A stretch of 64,000 nt of DNA from Stenotrophomonas sp. UBA7346 (lineage in GTDB: Bacteria > Pseudomonadota > Gammaproteobacteria > Xanthomonadales > Xanthomonadaceae): assembly GCA_002471015.1 (NCBI GenBank), contig DKPB01000049.1, forward strand, positions 6,022 through 70,021. Direction: 5' to 3'. How positions within the stretch are numbered: position 1 is the first letter of the stretch; each line of letters begins with the position of its first letter. This document shows, piece after piece, positions 26,521-38,332 of the stretch. Both the position numbers and the translations under genes were made by a program. Below the pieces are notes generated by a model. It saw only the letters and a program-made list of their open reading frames with translations, searched no databases and had not been told where the DNA came from.

Positions 26521-27579
26521 ATGAAACTTGTAGACGAAGCGGAGATCCAGGTCACCGCTGGTAATGGCGGTAACGGCTGCATCGGCTTTCGCCGCGAGAA
26601 GTTCATTCCACTGGGTGGCCCGGACGGTGGTGACGGTGGCGACGGCGGCAGTGTGTGGATCCGTGCCGACGAAAACCTGAACACCCTGGTCGATTTTCGC
26701 CATGACCGCATTTTCAAGGCGCAGCGCGGCGAGAACGGCATGGGTCGGCAGGCGTATGGCAAGGGCGGCGAAGATCTGGTTATCACCGTGCCGGTCGGTA
26801 CTGTTGTCATCAATGTCGCCACCGATGAGGTCATCGGTGACATGACCGTGCATGGTGATCGTCTGCTGGTGGCCAAGGGCGGCAAGGGTGGCCTGGGCAA
26901 CATGCACTTCAAGAGCTCCACCAACCGCGCGCCGCGTCAGGCGCTGCCGGGCGAGGAGGGAGAGGAGCGCCTGCTCAAGCTGGAGCTGAAGCTGCTGGCC
27001 GACGTGGGCCTGCTGGGCTTCCCCAATGCCGGCAAGAGCACCCTGATCCGTGCCGTTTCGGCGGCGACGCCAAAGGTGGCTGATTACCCGTTCACCACCT
27101 TGTACCCGAACCTGGGTGTGGTGAAGGTTGAGAATTACCGCAGCTTCGTGATCGCCGATATTCCGGGCTTGATCGAGGGTGCGGCCGATGGTGCTGGCCT
27201 GGGCGCGCAGTTCCTGCGTCACCTGCAGCGCACCCGTCTGTTGCTGCACCTCGTCGACATCTCGCCGATGGAGGGTGGCGTGGAAGGCATCTCACCGATC
27301 GAGCAGGTGCGTGCCATCGAGCGCGAGCTGGGCAAGCACGACCCGGAGCTGCTGAAGAAGCCGCGCTGGCTGGTGCTGAACAAGGCCGACCTGATGTTCG
27401 AGGACGAGGCCAAGGCGGCTGCCGAGCAGGTGGTGGCGGAGCTGGGCTGGGAGCAGCCCTGGTATCTGGTGTCGGCCCTGGGCCGTGAGGGCACCTGGCC
27501 GATCATGAAGGACATCATGGCTTTCTTTGACCAGCAGAAGATGCTGGAGGAAGAGGAGCGTCACGCGCAGGGCCTTTGA
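26521..27579 (+). CDS. obgE: Obg family GTPase (ObgE/CgtA)
   Basis: An essential GTPase of 352 residues that binds the 50S subunit late in assembly. The glycine-rich Obg domain (1-158) has GNGGNGCIGFRREKFIPLGG and GGDGGDGGSVWI. The G domain has G1 GFPNAGKSTLIR (about 166-177), the switch YPFTTLYPNLGVV, G3 DIPGLIEGAADGAGLG, G4 NKADL and G5 VSALGREG. It ends soon after the G domain and lacks the acidic C-terminal extension of some homologues. Downstream of the L21/L27 genes as in most bacteria. Confidence 0.97.
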   Translation: MKLVDEAEIQVTAGNGGNGCIGFRREKFIPLGGPDGGDGGDGGSVWIRADENLNTLVDFRHDRIFKAQRGENGMGRQAYGKGGEDLVITVPVGTVVINVATDEVIGDMTVHGDRLLVAKGGKGGLGNMHFKSSTNRAPRQALPGEEGEERLLKLELKLLADVGLLGFPNAGKSTLIRAVSAATPKVADYPFTTLYPNLGVVKVENYRSFVIADIPGLIEGAADGAGLGAQFLRHLQRTRLLLHLVDISPMEGGVEGISPIEQVRAIERELGKHDPELLKKPRWLVLNKADLMFEDEAKAAAEQVVAELGWEQPWYLVSALGREGTWPIMKDIMAFFDQQKMLEEEERHAQGL

Positions 27580-27606
27580 TTCAACGGGCCAGTGGTGGAT
27601 CAGGAG

Positions 27607-27637
27607 CGCCGCTTCCCTTACGGGAAGCGGCGTTTTT
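27607..27637 (+). terminator. Rho-independent terminator of obgE
   Basis: A perfect 11-base-pair stem (27607-27617 with 27622-27632, loop TTAC) followed by TTTTT. A SMAG element begins in the base right after the T-run. Confidence 0.92.
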
Positions 27638-27664
27638 GTAGTGCCGAGCATGGCTCGGCACTAC
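27638..27664. repeat. Single SMAG/REP element, fully palindromic
   Basis: GTAGTGCCGAGC ATG GCTCGGCACTAC: unlike the array copies, this one has GTAG at both ends and is a perfect 27-bp palindrome. It sits between the obgE and rpsT terminators, in convergent non-coding DNA. Confidence 0.88.
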
Positions 27665-27682
27665 ATGTGAAATCGCGGGCAA

Positions 27683-27710
27683 TAAAAAACCCGACACAAG
27701 GTCGGGCTTT
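27683..27710 (-). terminator. Rho-independent terminator of rpsT
   Basis: Read leftward: stem GCCCGAC / GTCGGGT with a 5-nt loop, then six T residues. It lies 40 bp after the rpsT stop codon; A and T runs on both sides could also stop rightward transcripts. Confidence 0.88.
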
Positions 27711-27749
27711 TCATGCCGGGAGTCTTGCGACCCCTGGTGATCGCGCGGA

Positions 27750-28019
27750 TCAGGCAGCCTTGATGGCCTTGATGCGGGCGGTCAGACGGCTCTTGTGACG
27801 CGCAGCCTTGTTCTTGTGAATCAGGCCACGGGCGCTGAAACGGTCGAGGATCGGCTGGGCGACGGCGAAGGCTGCCTCGGCGCCGGCGGCGTCGTTGGCG
27901 TCCAGAGCCTTGATCACCTTCTTGACGGCGGTGCGCAGCATCGAACGCTGAGCCGTGTTACGCGCGTTGCGCACAACGGTCTGCTTGGCGCGCTTCTTGG
28001 CGGACTTGATATTGGCCAC
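27750..28019 (-). CDS. rpsT: 30S ribosomal protein S20
   Basis: An 89-residue small-subunit protein made of three long helices that contact 16S rRNA. The N-terminus (M)ANIKSAKKRAKQTVVRNARN and the C-terminus GLIHKNKAARHKSRLTARIK are characteristic. Translation begins at GTG 28019; the in-frame extension upstream is discarded because it covers the promoter, and CAGGAAA lies at good distance before the GTG. Non-ATG starts are common for rpsT and tied to its self-regulation in E. coli. Transcribed opposite to murJ. Confidence 0.96.
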   Translation of the reverse strand: MANIKSAKKRAKQTVVRNARNTAQRSMLRTAVKKVIKALDANDAAGAEAAFAVAQPILDRFSARGLIHKNKAARHKSRLTARIKAIKAA

Positions 28020-28066
28020 AGTGGTGGTTTCCTGAAAATCGATGTGGTGGGAACAGCAAGCATGCA

Positions 28067-28095
28067 AGTATGATGGCTGTCCGATTGAACGTCAA
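28067..28095 (-). promoter_or_regulatory. Candidate sigma-70 promoter of rpsT
   Basis: On the minus strand: TTGACG (28095-28090), a 17-bp spacer and CATACT (28072-28067), about 48 bp before the rpsT GTG. Its position between divergent rpsT and murJ fits. Confidence 0.6.
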
Positions 28096-28119
28096 GTCAA
28101 GTTGTCAAGAGGGAGCTTC

Positions 28120-29748
28120 ATGAGCGGTCGCCTGCTCAAATCCACTGCCGTTTTCAGTTCCATGACGTTCCTGTCCCGCATCAGCGGGCTGATCCGCGAC
28201 CAAGTCTACGCCCATGTGTTCGGCGCCAGTGCGGCGATGGATGCATTTGTGGTCGCATTCAGGATTCCCAACTTCATGCGCCGGTTGTCCGCCGAGGGCT
28301 CGTTCTCGATGGCGTTCGTGCCGGTCCTGGCCGAGTACAAGGCCAAGGGCGACCACGCCGCGGTGAAGGCGCTGGTGGACCGGGTGACCGGGGTACTGAC
28401 CGCATCCCTGTTGGTGATGACGGCGCTGGCGATCCTGCTGGCCCCCTGGTTGATGCGGGTATTCGCGCCCGGCTTCGCGCCGGGCAGCGAGCAGGCCGAG
28501 CTGGCCACGCTGATGCTGCAGATCACCTTCCCGTATGCGTTGTTCATCTCGCTGGCGTCGCTGGTAGGCGGGGTCCTGAACAGTTACCAGCGTTTCGCGA
28601 TACCGGCGCTGTCGCCGATCCTGCTCAACATCTCGATGATTGCCGCTGCCCTGTGCCTGGTGCCGTACATGCGTGCCTGGGGTTACGAGCCGGTGTTGGC
28701 GCTGGCCTGGGGCGTGTTTGCGGCCGGCATCCTGCAGCTGGTCTTCCAATTGCCGTCCCTGGCCCGGTTGGGGCTGTTGCCCCGACCGCGCTTCGATCTG
28801 GCCCACGCCGGCGTGCGCAAGATCATGAAATTGATGGTGCCCACCCTGTTCGGTTCGTCGGTGGCCCAGGTGAACCTGCTGTTCAACACGCTGGCAGCCT
28901 CCATGCTGATGGGCGGCAGCGTGACCTGGCTCTACTACAGCGACCGCTTGCTGGAGTTCCCATTGGGCATGTTCGGGGTGGCGATCGGTACGGTGATCCT
29001 GCCGCACCTGTCCAGTCGCCATGCCAGCTCCGACCCCGAGGGCTATTCCAAGGGGCTGGATTGGGGTTTCAGGCTGTGCCTGCTGATCGGCGTGCCGGCC
29101 TGTATTGGACTGGTGCTGTGTGCACAGCCTTTGCTGGCCACCCTGTTCCAGTACGGGCGGTTCTCCGCGCAGGACATGCGCATGAGCAGCCTGAGCCTGA
29201 TGACGCAGTCGTTGGCGGTGCCTGCGTTCCTGCTGGTCAAGGTGCTGGCGCCCGCCTTTTATTCGCGGCAGGACACGCGCACGCCGGTGAAAGCGGCCGT
29301 GGCCTCCATCCTGATCAATATCGTCTGCACGGTGCTGTTGTTCGCCGCCATGTTCTGGTTCAGTCCCATGGGCCAGACCGCGCTTGTCGCCGCCGATGGA
29401 CAGTGGCTGCTCGCACTCAAGAGGGTGGAGGGCGCGCACGCGCTGCTGGCGCTGGCCATTGCAGTGGCCGGTTGGGCCAATGCCCTGCAACTGTGGTGGT
29501 ACCTGCGCCGGGCGCAGGTGTACCAGGCCCAGCCTGGCTGGGGGCGCTTCCTGCTGCAGCTGCTGGTGGCGAGCGTGTTGATGCTGGCCGCGGTGGGGGC
29601 GTTGCGGCTGTTCTGGTCCGATTGGACGGCCTGGGCCTGGTGGGAGCGTGGCTGGCGCCTGGCCGTGCTGGTCGGCACCGGCGGCGCGGTCTATGCCGCC
29701 GGCCTGCTGCTGATGGGCTACCGACCGCGCGAACTGCGCGGCCAGTAA
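28120..29748 (+). CDS. murJ: Lipid II flippase MurJ
   Basis: An inner-membrane protein of 542 residues with about 14 helices that flips lipid II outward for peptidoglycan synthesis. The family start is plain (LLKSTAVFSSMTFLSRISGL, then IRDQVYAHVFGASAAMDAFV and FRIPNFMRRLSAEGSFSMAF), including the conserved Arg residues of the central cavity. The motif SDRLLEFPLGMFGVAIGTVILPHLS is the MurJ signature. ATG 28120 follows AGAGGGAGCTTC. The position between rpsT and ribF is conserved in gammaproteobacteria. Confidence 0.96.
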   Translation: MSGRLLKSTAVFSSMTFLSRISGLIRDQVYAHVFGASAAMDAFVVAFRIPNFMRRLSAEGSFSMAFVPVLAEYKAKGDHAAVKALVDRVTGVLTASLLVMTALAILLAPWLMRVFAPGFAPGSEQAELATLMLQITFPYALFISLASLVGGVLNSYQRFAIPALSPILLNISMIAAALCLVPYMRAWGYEPVLALAWGVFAAGILQLVFQLPSLARLGLLPRPRFDLAHAGVRKIMKLMVPTLFGSSVAQVNLLFNTLAASMLMGGSVTWLYYSDRLLEFPLGMFGVAIGTVILPHLSSRHASSDPEGYSKGLDWGFRLCLLIGVPACIGLVLCAQPLLATLFQYGRFSAQDMRMSSLSLMTQSLAVPAFLLVKVLAPAFYSRQDTRTPVKAAVASILINIVCTVLLFAAMFWFSPMGQTALVAADGQWLLALKRVEGAHALLALAIAVAGWANALQLWWYLRRAQVYQAQPGWGRFLLQLLVASVLMLAAVGALRLFWSDWTAWAWWERGWRLAVLVGTGGAVYAAGLLLMGYRPRELRGQ

Positions 29749-29827
29749 GCCGACAGGGTGGCCGGCACCGTTATACTTCAGGGCTACACACGACAGAACC
29801 GGCCCGTATGGTCCGGATCCGGATGGA

Positions 29828-30771
29828 ATGAGCAGGCTTTTTAGAGACGTCGAAGGCGGGGTGTTGTTCCCGCAGGGAAGCGTGGTCTGCATTGGTGCCT
29901 TCGATGGCCTGCACCTGGGCCATCGGGCGCTGGTGCGCCACGCAGTTGCCCGTGCCCGCGCCTTGGGTGTGCCGGCCGTGGCCTTGGGCTTCGAGCCGCT
30001 GCCGCGCGAGTTCTTCGCCAAGGACAACCCGCCGCCGCGTTTGATGCTGGCCCGTGACAAGGTCGCCACCCTGCGCCAGCTTGGCGTGGACAGCGTCGGC
30101 CTGCTGCGCTTTGACGCCAGGATGGCGGCGATCACCGCCGAGGACTTTGTCCGCGACATGCTGGTGCGCCGGCTGGGTGCGCGTGAAGTCTGGATCGGTC
30201 CCAAGTTCCATTTCGGCAACCGCCGGGGCGGCGATATCGCGCTGCTGCAGGCAATGGGGGCAGAGCTGGGCTTTGCCGCCGGCGAGATCGAGCCGGTGCA
30301 CCTGAACGGCGAGCGCATTTCCAGCACCCGCATCCGCGAGCTGCTGGTGGCCGGCGAGTTCGCCCATGCCGGCGAACTGTTGGGCCGGCCCTATGCCATC
30401 GGCGGCCGGGTCGTGCGCGGGCAGCAGTTGGGCCGCACCTTGGGCTTCCCCACTGCCAACTTGCGTTTCCCGAAAACACCCGCACTTTCTGGTATCTACG
30501 CTACGTGGGTACATGGCGTTTTCGAGCAGCCATGGCCGTCGGTGTCGAGCTTCGGCACGCGCCCCACGGTTGAAGGTGTGGAACCGCTGCTCGAGGCACA
30601 CCTGTTCGACTTCCATGGCGATCTGTACGGCCGCCATATCGAAGTGGAATTTGTCGCCAAGCTGCGGGACGAAGAGAAGTTCAACGATCTGCCGGCACTG
30701 ACCGAGCAGATGCACCGCGACGCAGAGCAAGCGCGTCGCATCCTAAACGAACACAGATTGCGAGCTACCGC

Positions 30772-30775
<4 letters not shown>
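29828..30775 (+). CDS. ribF: Bifunctional riboflavin kinase/FAD synthetase (RibF)
   Basis: A 315-residue enzyme that makes FMN from riboflavin and then FAD. The N-terminal nucleotidyltransferase domain has IGAFDGLHLGHRAL (about 26-39) and the loop RISSTRIRELL (about 160-170). The C-terminal kinase has GRPYAIGGRVVRGQQLGRTLGFPTANL (about 183-209), VSSFGTRPTVEG and the metal/active-site EAHLFDFHGDLYG. Its stop overlaps the GTG start of ileS (GTGA at 30772-30775), giving a tight ribF-ileS-lspA-ispH unit. Confidence 0.97.
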
Positions 30776-33603
<2,828 letters not shown>

Positions 33604-33629
33604 TGGCGAGCAGCGAGTGAACAGGAGGG

Positions 33630-33670
33630 AGAAGCGAGAAACGGCAACGGTCTCCTTCTCGCTTCTTTGG
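33630..33670 (+). terminator. Weak hairpin after ileS
   Basis: Arms AGAAGCGAGA (33630-33639) and TCTCGCTTCT (33657-33666) around a 17-nt loop, then TTTGGTTGTTG. The loop is long and the T-run broken. It also resembles the GAGTGA/GAGAAG purine minisatellites near tesB. Confidence 0.35.
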
Positions 33671-33683
33671 TTGTTGAACTTTC

Positions 33684-34202
33684 ATGGGTGTTTGCATGCA
33701 GTCGAAAACGGTTAAACCCAATGCGTTGATCTACCTGCTGGTGTCGGTGGCCGTGATCGGCCTGGACCAGTGGAGCAAGGCCTGGGTGCTGTCCAGCCTG
33801 CCTGAGTTCACCCCGGTGCCGGTGATCGAGGGTTTCTGGAACTGGTACCGCACCTATAACACCGGCGCAGCATTCAGCTTCCTCAGTGATGCCGGTGGCT
33901 GGCAGTTGTGGTTCTTCACCTTCCTGGCTCTCGCGATCAGTGGCCTGATGGCGTTCTGGCTGTCGCGCACGCCGCGCGCCAACTGGCGCAGTGCGCTGCC
34001 GTATGCACTGGTGATCGGTGGTGCCATCGGTAACGTCATTGACCGCCAGATCCATGGCCATGTCGTCGATTTCATCCAATGGTATGTGGGCAACCACTAC
34101 TGGCCTGCATTCAACATCGCCGATTCGGCGATCGTGGCCGGCGCCATCGGTATTGCGCTGTCTGGCCTGTTTGAAGGCAAGGCTGCCAAAAAAGCCGGAT
34201 AA
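33684..34202 (+). CDS. lspA: Lipoprotein signal peptidase (LspA)
   Basis: An inner-membrane aspartic protease (172 residues, four helices) that cuts signal peptides of diacylated prolipoproteins before the lipobox Cys. The two catalytic Asp motifs are NVIDRQIHGHVVDFIQW and FNIADSAIVAGAIGIAL, with the conserved NTGAAFSFL before them. Several lipoproteins in this window would be substrates. An in-frame ATG at 33696 (MQSKTVKPNALIYLL) is an alternative start and neither has a good ribosome binding site. Its place between ileS and ispH is conserved. Confidence 0.96.
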   Translation: MGVCMQSKTVKPNALIYLLVSVAVIGLDQWSKAWVLSSLPEFTPVPVIEGFWNWYRTYNTGAAFSFLSDAGGWQLWFFTFLALAISGLMAFWLSRTPRANWRSALPYALVIGGAIGNVIDRQIHGHVVDFIQWYVGNHYWPAFNIADSAIVAGAIGIALSGLFEGKAAKKAG

Positions 34203-34252
34203 TTCCGGCACTTGTTTCCATGATCGGCAACTGCCGGCCTGAGTAGTGACTG

Positions 34253-35203
34253 ATGGACGTATTGCTCGCCAATCCCCGTGGTTTCTGTGCCGGTGTTGAC
34301 CGTGCCATCGAGATCGTCAAACGCGCCATCGAAACGCTGGGCGCGCCGATCTACGTGCGTCACGAAGTGGTGCACAACCGCTTCGTGGTGGACGACCTGA
34401 AGGCGCGCGGCGCCATCTTCGTCGAAGAGCTCGACGAAGTGCCGGACGGCAACACGGTCATCTTCAGTGCACATGGCGTCTCCAAGGCAGTGCGTGCCGA
34501 GGCCGAACGGCGCGGTCTGAAGGTGTTCGACGCCACCTGCCCGTTGGTGACCAAGGTGCACCTTGAGGTGGCAAGGCACTGCCGTGCCGGTCGTGACGTG
34601 GTGTTGATCGGTCACGAGGGCCATCCCGAGGTGGAGGGCACCATGGGCCAGTGGAACCGAGAGAATGGGGTTGGCAACATCTATCTGGTGGAAAGCGTCG
34701 AGGACGTCGAGGCCTTGCAGGTCTCGCAGCCGGAGAACTTCGCCTATACCACCCAGACCACGTTGTCGGTGGACGATACGCGGGCGGTGATCGAGGCCTT
34801 GCGGACGCATTTCCCGATGATCCAGGGGCCGAAGAACGACGATATCTGCTATGCCACGCAGAACCGCCAGGATGCCGTGCGTGACCTGGCCAAGCGCTGC
34901 GACCTGGTGCTGGTGGTGGGGTCACCCAACAGCTCCAACTCCAACCGCCTCAGCGAGTTGGCCCGGCGTGAAGGCGTGGAGTCCTACCTGATCGACGGTG
35001 CGCATGAGATCGACCCGCAATGGGTGGTCGGCAAGCAGCACATCGGTCTGACTGCGGGTGCATCGGCACCGCAGGTACTGGTGGACGGGGTGATTGCACG
35101 CCTGCGTGAGCTCGGTGCCGGTTCGGTTGGTGAGTTGGATGGCGAGCCGGAGTCGATGGTGTTTGCGCTGCCGAAGGAACTGCGCCTGCGGTTGGTGAAC
35201 TGA
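34253..35203 (+). CDS. ispH: 4-hydroxy-3-methylbut-2-enyl diphosphate reductase (IspH/LytB)
   Basis: A 316-residue [4Fe-4S] enzyme, the last step of the MEP isoprenoid pathway, making IPP and DMAPP. The three cluster Cys lie in NPRGFCAGVDRAIEIV (Cys12), VFDATCPLVTKVH (about 96) and NDDICYATQNRQ (about 197). The proton-relay segment GHEGHPEVEGTMGQW and the substrate loop VVGSPNSSNSNRL are intact. It is the last gene of the murJ-to-ispH stretch; the second SMAG array follows within about 80 bp. Confidence 0.97.
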   Translation: MDVLLANPRGFCAGVDRAIEIVKRAIETLGAPIYVRHEVVHNRFVVDDLKARGAIFVEELDEVPDGNTVIFSAHGVSKAVRAEAERRGLKVFDATCPLVTKVHLEVARHCRAGRDVVLIGHEGHPEVEGTMGQWNRENGVGNIYLVESVEDVEALQVSQPENFAYTTQTTLSVDDTRAVIEALRTHFPMIQGPKNDDICYATQNRQDAVRDLAKRCDLVLVVGSPNSSNSNRLSELARREGVESYLIDGAHEIDPQWVVGKQHIGLTAGASAPQVLVDGVIARLRELGAGSVGELDGEPESMVFALPKELRLRLVN

Positions 35204-35280
35204 CGGCGCGCCGAGCGCGGCGTTCTGCTTGTGGGGAGCGCCTGGGCATGTTCGGCTGAAGCTTTGCCGGTAATGCCCGT

Positions 35281-35751
35281 TGCCGAGCATGGCTCGGCAC
35301 TACCGATGGTGAAGTGGCTGTGTAAACAGTTCCCCTGAAGAGCCGAGCCATGCTCGGCTGAAGCTCTGCCGGTAGTGCCCGTTGCCGAGCATGGCTCGGC
35401 ACTACCGATGGCGAAGTGGCTGCGTAAACAGTTCCCCTGAAGAGCCGAGCCATGCTCGGCTGGGGCTCTGCCGGTAGTGCCCGTTGCCGAGCATGGCTCG
35501 GCACTACCGATGGCGAAGTTGCTGCGTAAACCGCCCCCCTCTGTAGAGCCGAGCCATGCTCGGCTGAAGCTCTGCCGGTAATGCCCGTTGCCGAGCATGG
35601 CTCGGCACTACCGATGGCGAAGTTGCTGCGTAAACAGTTTCCCTGTAGAGCCAAGCCATGCTCGGCTGGGGCTCTGCCGGTAAAGCCCTTTGCCGAGCAT
35701 GGCTCGGCACTACATTTGTCATGTTTGTCGATAGGCATGGCTTGGCACTAC
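35281..35751. repeat. SMAG/REP array with period of about 102 bp
   Basis: Five GTAG-ended palindromes at 35281-35303, 35383-35405, 35485-35507, 35589-35611 and 35691-35713, spaced 102, 102, 104 and 102 bp. A degenerate sixth lies near 35731-35751. Halfway in each unit is an inverted companion, AGCCGAGCCATGCTCGGCT, without the GTAG end. The whole unit, including unique spacer DNA, has been duplicated in tandem, unlike the irregular array at 5 kb. Located downstream of ispH and past the convergent cstA-ybdD operon; non-coding. Confidence 0.9.
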
Positions 35752-35756
35752 GGACA

Positions 35757-35790
35757 GAAAAAAGGCGGCGCCAATGGCGCCGCCTTTTTG
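35757..35790. terminator. Bidirectional Rho-independent terminator
   Basis: Perfect 10-base-pair stem AGGCGGCGCC / GGCGCCGCCT around AAT, with an A-run on the left and TTTTTG on the right. It ends the leftward cstA-ybdD operon and would stop read-through from ispH. Confidence 0.92.
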
Positions 35791-35807
35791 TTTGCATCGC
35801 TGGGGTA

Positions 35808-36032
35808 TCAGCAGCAGCGAAAGCCGCTCCTGCCGCCGAAGCGGGCTTCCTGGCGTTCGCGGAAGAAGGTCTTGTAATCCATGACCTCGCGGTCGGGATG
35901 CTTCTCCTGCATGTGCCGGACGTAGTTGTCGTAGTCCGGCACGCCGCAGCAAAGCCGCGCGGTCTGCACCAGACGCCGCCAGGTGCGGCGGAACGTCTGG
36001 TACTGGCCGACGGGGACCAGCTCGGTACCCAT
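35808..36032 (-). CDS. ybdD: YbdD/YjiX family small protein (CstA partner)
   Basis: A 74-residue protein of the DUF466 family, which is regularly encoded after CstA/BtsT transporters. Pattern: a basic N-terminal helix (YQTFRRTWRRLVQTARLCCG), then the hallmark VPDYDNYVRHMQEKHPDREV and MDYKTFFRERQEARFGG, ending in the Cys-rich FRCC. It probably assists the transporter, as reported for E. coli homologues. Its ATG overlaps the cstA stop by 1 bp (TAATG), so the two are translationally coupled. Confidence 0.9.
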   Translation of the reverse strand: MGTELVPVGQYQTFRRTWRRLVQTARLCCGVPDYDNYVRHMQEKHPDREVMDYKTFFRERQEARFGGRSGFRCC

Positions 36033-38098
36033 TACAGGTCAACCTCGTGCGGCTTCAATGCCACGTACGGGGTTTCCTTGTCGGTGCGGGTGGGCGAGCG
36101 GCGAGCGGCGGCGATGGTCTTCACCGAGTACACCAGCACCGCGAAGACCACGAACAGGAACAGCGCGGTCAGGCCGGTGTTGATGTAGTTGTTCACCATC
36201 ACCTGCTGCATCTGGTCGAAGTTCTTCGACGGTGCCAGCAGTTCGCCGGCGGCAATGGCGTCACGGTACTTGTGTGCCTGGGCCAGGAAGCCCACTGCCG
36301 GGATGTCGGAGAAGATCTTGATGAAGCCAGCCGCGGTGGTGCAGATCAGCAGCCAGATAGCCGGGATCAGCGGCACCCAGGCGTACTTGTCCTTCTTCAT
36401 CTTGAACAGCACCACGGTGCACAGCAGCAGCGCCACGCCGGCCAGCATCTGGTTGGCGATGCCGAACAGCGGCCACAGCATGTTGATACCGCCCAGCGGG
36501 TCGGTCACACCCTGGTACAGGAAGTAACCCCACAGTGCGACGCAGCCGCCAGTGGCGATGAAGCTGGCCACCCACGAGTCGGTGCGGCGCAGGGCCGGCA
36601 CGAAGTTGCCCAGCAGGTCCTGCAGCATGAAACGGCCCGAACGGGTGCCGGCATCGACGGCGGTCAGGATGAACAGTGCTTCGAACAGGATGGCGAAGTG
36701 GTACCAGAACGCCATCATGCCGTCGCCCGGCAGCACCGCATGCAGGATCTGCGCGATGCCCACGGCCAGCGTCGGGGCGCCACCGGCGCGCGAGAGGATG
36801 GTGGTTTCGCCGATCTCGCTGGCGGTTGCGGTCAGCTGCTCGGGGGTGATCGCAAAGCCCCAGTTGGTGACGACCTGCGCCGCATGCACCACGTCGGTGC
36901 CGATGATCGCGGCCGGGCTGTTCATGGCGAAGTAGATGCCCGGTTCGATGATCGACGCGGCCACCATGGCCATGATGGCCACGAACGATTCCATCAGCAT
37001 GCCGCCGTAACCGATGTAGGCGGCATGGCCTTCATTGGCCAGCAGCTTGGGGGTGGTGCCCGAGCTGATCAGTGCATGGAAACCGGACACCGCGCCGCAG
37101 GCGATGGTGATGAACAGGAACGGGAACATGCTGCCCTTCCACACCGGGCCGGTGCCGTCGGCGAACTGGGTCAGCGCCGGCATTTTCAGTTCCGGCATCA
37201 CGATCAGGATGCCGATCGCCAGGCCGACAATCGTGCCGATCTTGAGGAAGGTGGACAGGTAGTCACGCGGGGCCAGCAGCAGCCACACCGGCAGCACGGC
37301 GGCGACGAAACCGTAGCCGATCAGCATCCAGGTGATCTGGATACCGGTGAAGGTGAACATCGGGCCCATCACCGGGTCTGCGGCTACCTTGCCGCCGTAC
37401 CAGATCGCAGCCAGCAGCAGGATCAGACCGACGACGGAGATCTCACCGATCTTGCCCGGGCGGATATAGCGCATGTAGATGCCCATGAAGATGGCAATGG
37501 GCATTGTCGCGATCACCGTGAACATGCCCCAGGGGCTGCCCTCCAGTGCCTTCACCACGATCATCGCCAGCACCGCGAGGATGATGATCATGATCATGAA
37601 CACGCCGAACAGGGCGATGGTGCCGGGCACCTGGCCCATTTCCTCGCGCACCAGGTCGCCCAGCGAGCGGCCGTTGCGGCGGCTGGAGATGAACAGGATC
37701 ATGAAATCCTGCACCGCGCCGGCCAGCACCACGCCGGCAATCAGCCACAGCGTGCCGGGCAGGTAGCCCATCTGCGCGGCCAGCACCGGGCCGACCAGCG
37801 GGCCGGCGCCGGCAATGGCGGCGAAGTGGTGGCCGAACAACACGTGCTTGTTGGTGGGCACGTAATCCAGGCCATCGTTGTTGATGACCGCCGGGGTGGC
37901 GCGGGTGGGGTCAACGCCCAGCACCTTGTTGGCGATGAACAGGCCGTAGTAGCGGAAGGCCACCAGATACAGCGATACCGCCGCGATGACGATCCACAGG
38001 GCATTGATGTGTTCGCCGCGGCGTAGTGCCACGACGCCTAGACAGAATGCGCCGATCAGGGACAGCAATGCCCATCCGGCTTTGGAGAAACCTTTCAT
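36032..38098 (-). CDS. cstA: Carbon starvation protein A, pyruvate/peptide transporter
   Basis: An inner-membrane transporter of 688 residues with about 16-18 helices. The CstA N-terminal region is clear: FRYYGLFIANKVLGVDPTRATPA, then LFGHHFAAIAGAGPLVGPVLAAQMGYLP and ISSRRNGRSLGDLVREEMG. E. coli CstA and BtsT import pyruvate by proton symport, and CstA has also been linked to peptides. The pairing with ybdD and the length favour this family strongly. The C-terminal PTRTDKETPYVAL tail is soluble. About 230 bp upstream holds the promoter. Confidence 0.95.
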   Translation of the reverse strand: MKGFSKAGWALLSLIGAFCLGVVALRRGEHINALWIVIAAVSLYLVAFRYYGLFIANKVLGVDPTRATPAVINNDGLDYVPTNKHVLFGHHFAAIAGAGPLVGPVLAAQMGYLPGTLWLIAGVVLAGAVQDFMILFISSRRNGRSLGDLVREEMGQVPGTIALFGVFMIMIIILAVLAMIVVKALEGSPWGMFTVIATMPIAIFMGIYMRYIRPGKIGEISVVGLILLLAAIWYGGKVAADPVMGPMFTFTGIQITWMLIGYGFVAAVLPVWLLLAPRDYLSTFLKIGTIVGLAIGILIVMPELKMPALTQFADGTGPVWKGSMFPFLFITIACGAVSGFHALISSGTTPKLLANEGHAAYIGYGGMLMESFVAIMAMVAASIIEPGIYFAMNSPAAIIGTDVVHAAQVVTNWGFAITPEQLTATASEIGETTILSRAGGAPTLAVGIAQILHAVLPGDGMMAFWYHFAILFEALFILTAVDAGTRSGRFMLQDLLGNFVPALRRTDSWVASFIATGGCVALWGYFLYQGVTDPLGGINMLWPLFGIANQMLAGVALLLCTVVLFKMKKDKYAWVPLIPAIWLLICTTAAGFIKIFSDIPAVGFLAQAHKYRDAIAAGELLAPSKNFDQMQQVMVNNYINTGLTALFLFVVFAVLVYSVKTIAAARRSPTRTDKETPYVALKPHEVDL

Positions 38099-38332
38099 CG
38101 AGTGGCCTCGCAGGAGAATGCATCCAAGGGTCTACCCATGCCGGGCGGGGGTCAATGTGCATGGCTGCTGAAGCGAATGCGACTTTGGTCTTAGGACGAA
38201 TCCCGATGGTGCTGAATGCGCTGCCCGCAGGGCGGCTTGCATCAGGCTTTACGCAACAAATGGTTGCATGGGTGACGATTGCGGCAGGCCGCGGCTGGCC
38301 GCACTTTGTGTCACATCAATCTGGAGATGAGC

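Noticed and set aside
28105..30333. Long minus-strand frame opposite murJ and ribF
   Set aside because: It crosses two well-defined genes on the other strand and has no recognisable domain or ribosome binding site.
35281..35751. Regular spacing considered as a CRISPR-like array
   Set aside because: DNA between the palindromes is itself repeated, not unique, and the palindromes match the SMAG type.
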